From Prevotella sp. UBA3837 (lineage in GTDB: Bacteria; Bacteroidota; Bacteroidia; Bacteroidales; Bacteroidaceae): a stretch of DNA of 8,540 nt. The stretch's first letter is position 1, and every line of letters starts with the position of its first letter. The notes under the pieces were generated by a model. It saw only the letters and a list, made by a program, of their open reading frames with translations. It did not search any database and was not told the origin of the DNA. Below are positions 7,079 through 8,540 of the stretch, in pieces. A program made the translations under genes and the position numbers. The stretch covers positions 1 through 8,540 of the forward strand of contig DGHX01000102.1 in assembly GCA_002392835.1 (NCBI GenBank), given 5' to 3'.

Positions 7079-7206
7079 TTCAATCATACAAGATTTTTTG
7101 AATTTGTTACTTACTTGAATAATGTATTTTCTATCTTTAAACTGCTTCCTCCCTCCCCCATCCACCCAGATGACTCTGTTAAAAGAATAGAAAATCAAAC
7201 ACTTTC

Positions 7207-7237
7207 TTTGCTGTCCGAATGTTTTTCCGTAACTTTG
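7207..7237 (+). promoter_or_regulatory. Bacteroidetes-type promoter for the acyltransferase gene
   Basis: TTTG (7207-7210), a 19-nt spacer and TAACTTTG (7230-7237) match the known Bacteroidetes housekeeping consensus TTTG-N19-TAnnTTTG at every fixed position. The start would lie near 7243-7245, giving a leader of about 15 nt before ATG 7260. Confidence 0.85.
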
Positions 7238-7259
7238 CATAAAACGACATATATACAAT

Positions 7260-8354
7260 ATGAAAAAGGACCGAATCACTTATCATGTAGGGCCACCGCC
7301 TCGTTTCGGCATCCCCTCATCTATGTGGAACCCAGTTGTCAGCATGGTGAAGGGAGCTGCCATCATTTTGATGGTAGCAGGTCATTCCTTGCCTGTCTGC
7401 AACTGGTTTCGCTACTACATCTATATGTTCCACATGCCGCTGTTTTTCTTTGTGAGCGGCTATTGTTTCAAGTCGAAGTACCTTGTAGACTGGCGCGGCT
7501 TCGGGTTCCGCCGTCTGCGTGGTTTGTGGTGGCCGTTTGTGAAGTATGGCGTGCCTGCCGTGCTGCTCCACAATGTGTTCTGCTGTGCAAACCTCTACGG
7601 TTCTGCCTGTGGCGTGGAGCCATACGGTGCGTCCCAGATGCTGAAGGCCGTGGCGCTGCAGTTTGCCATGAGCGGTGCCGAGCCGCTGCTTGGCGCCTAT
7701 TGGTTCCTGAACACGCTGATGGGGGCCTCGGTGTTGTTCTATGCCGGTCTCAGGTGGCTGGGACGTCGCTGGGGCTTTGTGGCGCTGATGGCTGGCAGTG
7801 CCGTTTGCCTGCTGCTGATGCCCCATGCAGGAGTGCTGCGCATCGTGTTCCGCATGTTCTTTGCGGCGAGCTACATGATGGTGGGCCATTGGGCCAGTGT
7901 CCATTTGGCGGGCAAGCCCTTGCGTGGCCCGTTGTGGCTGGCCGCCGTGCTGGCGTTGGTGGTAGGCGTTGCCACCCTTTTCCTTCCCCATGAGATGACC
8001 GATGCCACGCTTCCCACGCTGCTTCCGTGCATGGTGGTGGCCGTGGCGGGTGTGTCTGCCCTGTGGCTGTTGTGCGAGAGGTGGCATGGGTGTTGGCCGC
8101 AGTCCAGTCCCGTCAGGTGGCTTTCCTACGCTGGCGACCACACGCTTGCCATCCTCACCTGGCACTTCCTTTGTTTCAAGCTTGTCACGCTGGTCATCGT
8201 CGTGACGAACCATCTGCCCATGTCGCAGCTGGCCCATATCCCCATCATCGAGGAGTATGCGGCGCAGGGCTGGTGGCTGGCTTATCTGTTAGCAGGCGTC
8301 CTTCTGCCCCTGACGTTCAGCAGGTGCACGTTCGGGAAAAGGCTTTCGCGGTGA
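7260..8354 (+). CDS. Membrane acyltransferase, acyltransferase-3 / fucose 4-O-acetylase type
   Basis: This 364-residue integral-membrane protein belongs to the acyltransferase-3 superfamily, which moves acyl groups, usually acetyl, onto sugars of surface glycans. Family marks are VKGAAIILMVAGHS (30-43) with His42, and FHMPLFFFVSGY (57-68) with His58, followed by the basic RRLRGLWWPF segment on the cytoplasmic side. About ten hydrophobic segments follow to the C-terminus, and the length is normal for the single-domain form with no fused SGNH domain. The HMPLFFFVSGYCF form is most like NodX/fucose 4-O-acetylase relatives (COG3594). The ATG at 7260 is supported by the strong promoter just upstream and the A/T-rich leader. 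It stands alone between repeats, so the acceptor glycan (O-antigen, capsule or other) cannot be told. It need not be related to the acetylesterase at the other end of the window. Confidence 0.9.
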   Translation: MKKDRITYHVGPPPRFGIPSSMWNPVVSMVKGAAIILMVAGHSLPVCNWFRYYIYMFHMPLFFFVSGYCFKSKYLVDWRGFGFRRLRGLWWPFVKYGVPAVLLHNVFCCANLYGSACGVEPYGASQMLKAVALQFAMSGAEPLLGAYWFLNTLMGASVLFYAGLRWLGRRWGFVALMAGSAVCLLLMPHAGVLRIVFRMFFAASYMMVGHWASVHLAGKPLRGPLWLAAVLALVVGVATLFLPHEMTDATLPTLLPCMVVAVAGVSALWLLCERWHGCWPQSSPVRWLSYAGDHTLAILTWHFLCFKLVTLVIVVTNHLPMSQLAHIPIIEEYAAQGWWLAYLLAGVLLPLTFSRCTFGKRLSR

Positions 8355-8445
8355 CATGGGAAAGGCCCTTGCACCCCCCTTGGGAGAACTGAGGAGGATG
8401 GGCGGAGACTCCCCTTATATCCGCGCGCCTCGGTGCCTGTACACT

Positions 8446-8462
8446 CCTTTCCCCCCGAAAGG
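8446..8462 (+). terminator. Small hairpin downstream of the acyltransferase
   Basis: CCTTTC (8446-8451) and GAAAGG (8457-8462) pair around a loop of five C. It lies 91 nt after the stop codon. No T-run follows, so its role as a terminator is uncertain. Confidence 0.3.
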
Positions 8463-8492
8463 GGCGTGGCAAGGGAAAAGAGGCGAAGCGGC

Positions 8493-8513
8493 GACAAGTG
8501 ACAAGTGATAAGG
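8493..8513 (-). repeat. 7-bp repeat run near the window end
   Basis: GACAAGT, GACAAGT, GATAAGG in tandem. These are the reverse complement of the ACTTGTC/ACTTATC units in the rhamnosidase signal peptide. The run may be one arm of a structure continuing past the window. Confidence 0.7.
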
Positions 8514-8540
8514 GGAAGAGTCGATGTTTATAGTGGCTTG

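Larger units (their letters stand above)
6762..7206. other. Repeat-rich intergenic region, no gene
   Basis: This gap separates the divergent DUF3307 and acyltransferase genes. I find no credible gene here; the short frames across it run through inverted repeats and lack family features. It holds two inverted-repeat structures (6848-6971 and 7009-7078) listed separately. From about 7079 to 7206 it is an AT-rich leader-like stretch with no recognisable element. It is noticeably richer in A and T than the flanking genes. Confidence 0.7.

Noticed and set aside
7317..8237. Antisense frame of 306 codons opposite the acyltransferase
   Set aside because: The translation is His/Gln/Arg-rich and low in structure, a typical mirror of a hydrophobic membrane protein gene. 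The plus strand has a strong promoter and family motifs.
8524..8540. Possible start of a further plus-strand gene at ATG 8524
   Set aside because: Only five complete codons are visible, too few to judge, although a purine-rich stretch lies just upstream.

Overview
The window looks like a chromosomal segment from a Bacteroidales bacterium, most likely a Prevotellaceae relative. Three things suggest this. There is a cluster of secreted carbohydrate-active enzymes of the kind found in polysaccharide utilisation loci. A near-perfect Bacteroidetes-type promoter (TTTG, 19 nt, TAACTTTG) lies before the last gene. Genes start without strong Shine-Dalgarno sequences. The species cannot be named from this sequence.

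Region 1 (1-6154) is a plus-strand run of three catabolic genes. First is the 3' two-thirds of a sialate O-acetylesterase-like SGNH esterase. After a 75-nt gap comes a secreted DUF5703 protein related to GH95-type six-hairpin glycosidases. A GH78 alpha-L-rhamnosidase follows with a 4-nt ATGA overlap. Together they look like the tail of an operon that deacetylates and trims a rhamnose-containing glycan. Pectic rhamnogalacturonan is a reasonable guess, but no SusC/SusD genes or regulator are visible to confirm it. The rhamnosidase gene is unusual twice. Its signal peptide is encoded by five tandem 7-bp repeats. About 28 codons of a G/C-rich palindromic repeat, also present just downstream, sit in frame inside its catalytic domain.

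Region 2 (6152-6328) is a composite inverted repeat between two convergent genes. Its 36-bp arms match at 33 of 36 positions, and the outermost bases of each arm form the stop codon of the neighbouring gene. Inside the arms are inverted runs of 7-bp repeats.

Region 3 (6326-6761) is a minus-strand gene for a small DUF3307 membrane protein with its own likely promoter. Region 4 (about 6775-7206) is non-coding and holds two more inverted repeats built from 8-bp tandem units, one of them apparently interrupted by a 20-bp palindrome. Region 5 (7207-8354) is a promoter and a gene for an integral-membrane acyltransferase of the OafA/fucose-4-O-acetylase type. The last 186 bases have no gene I can support; they hold a small hairpin and another run of the 7-bp repeat.

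The genes are familiar families. The most notable content is the set of short-unit tandem repeats arranged as inverted pairs in nearly every gap, with repeats of the same kind also inside the rhamnosidase coding sequence. I see no sign of a new enzymatic or defence system.
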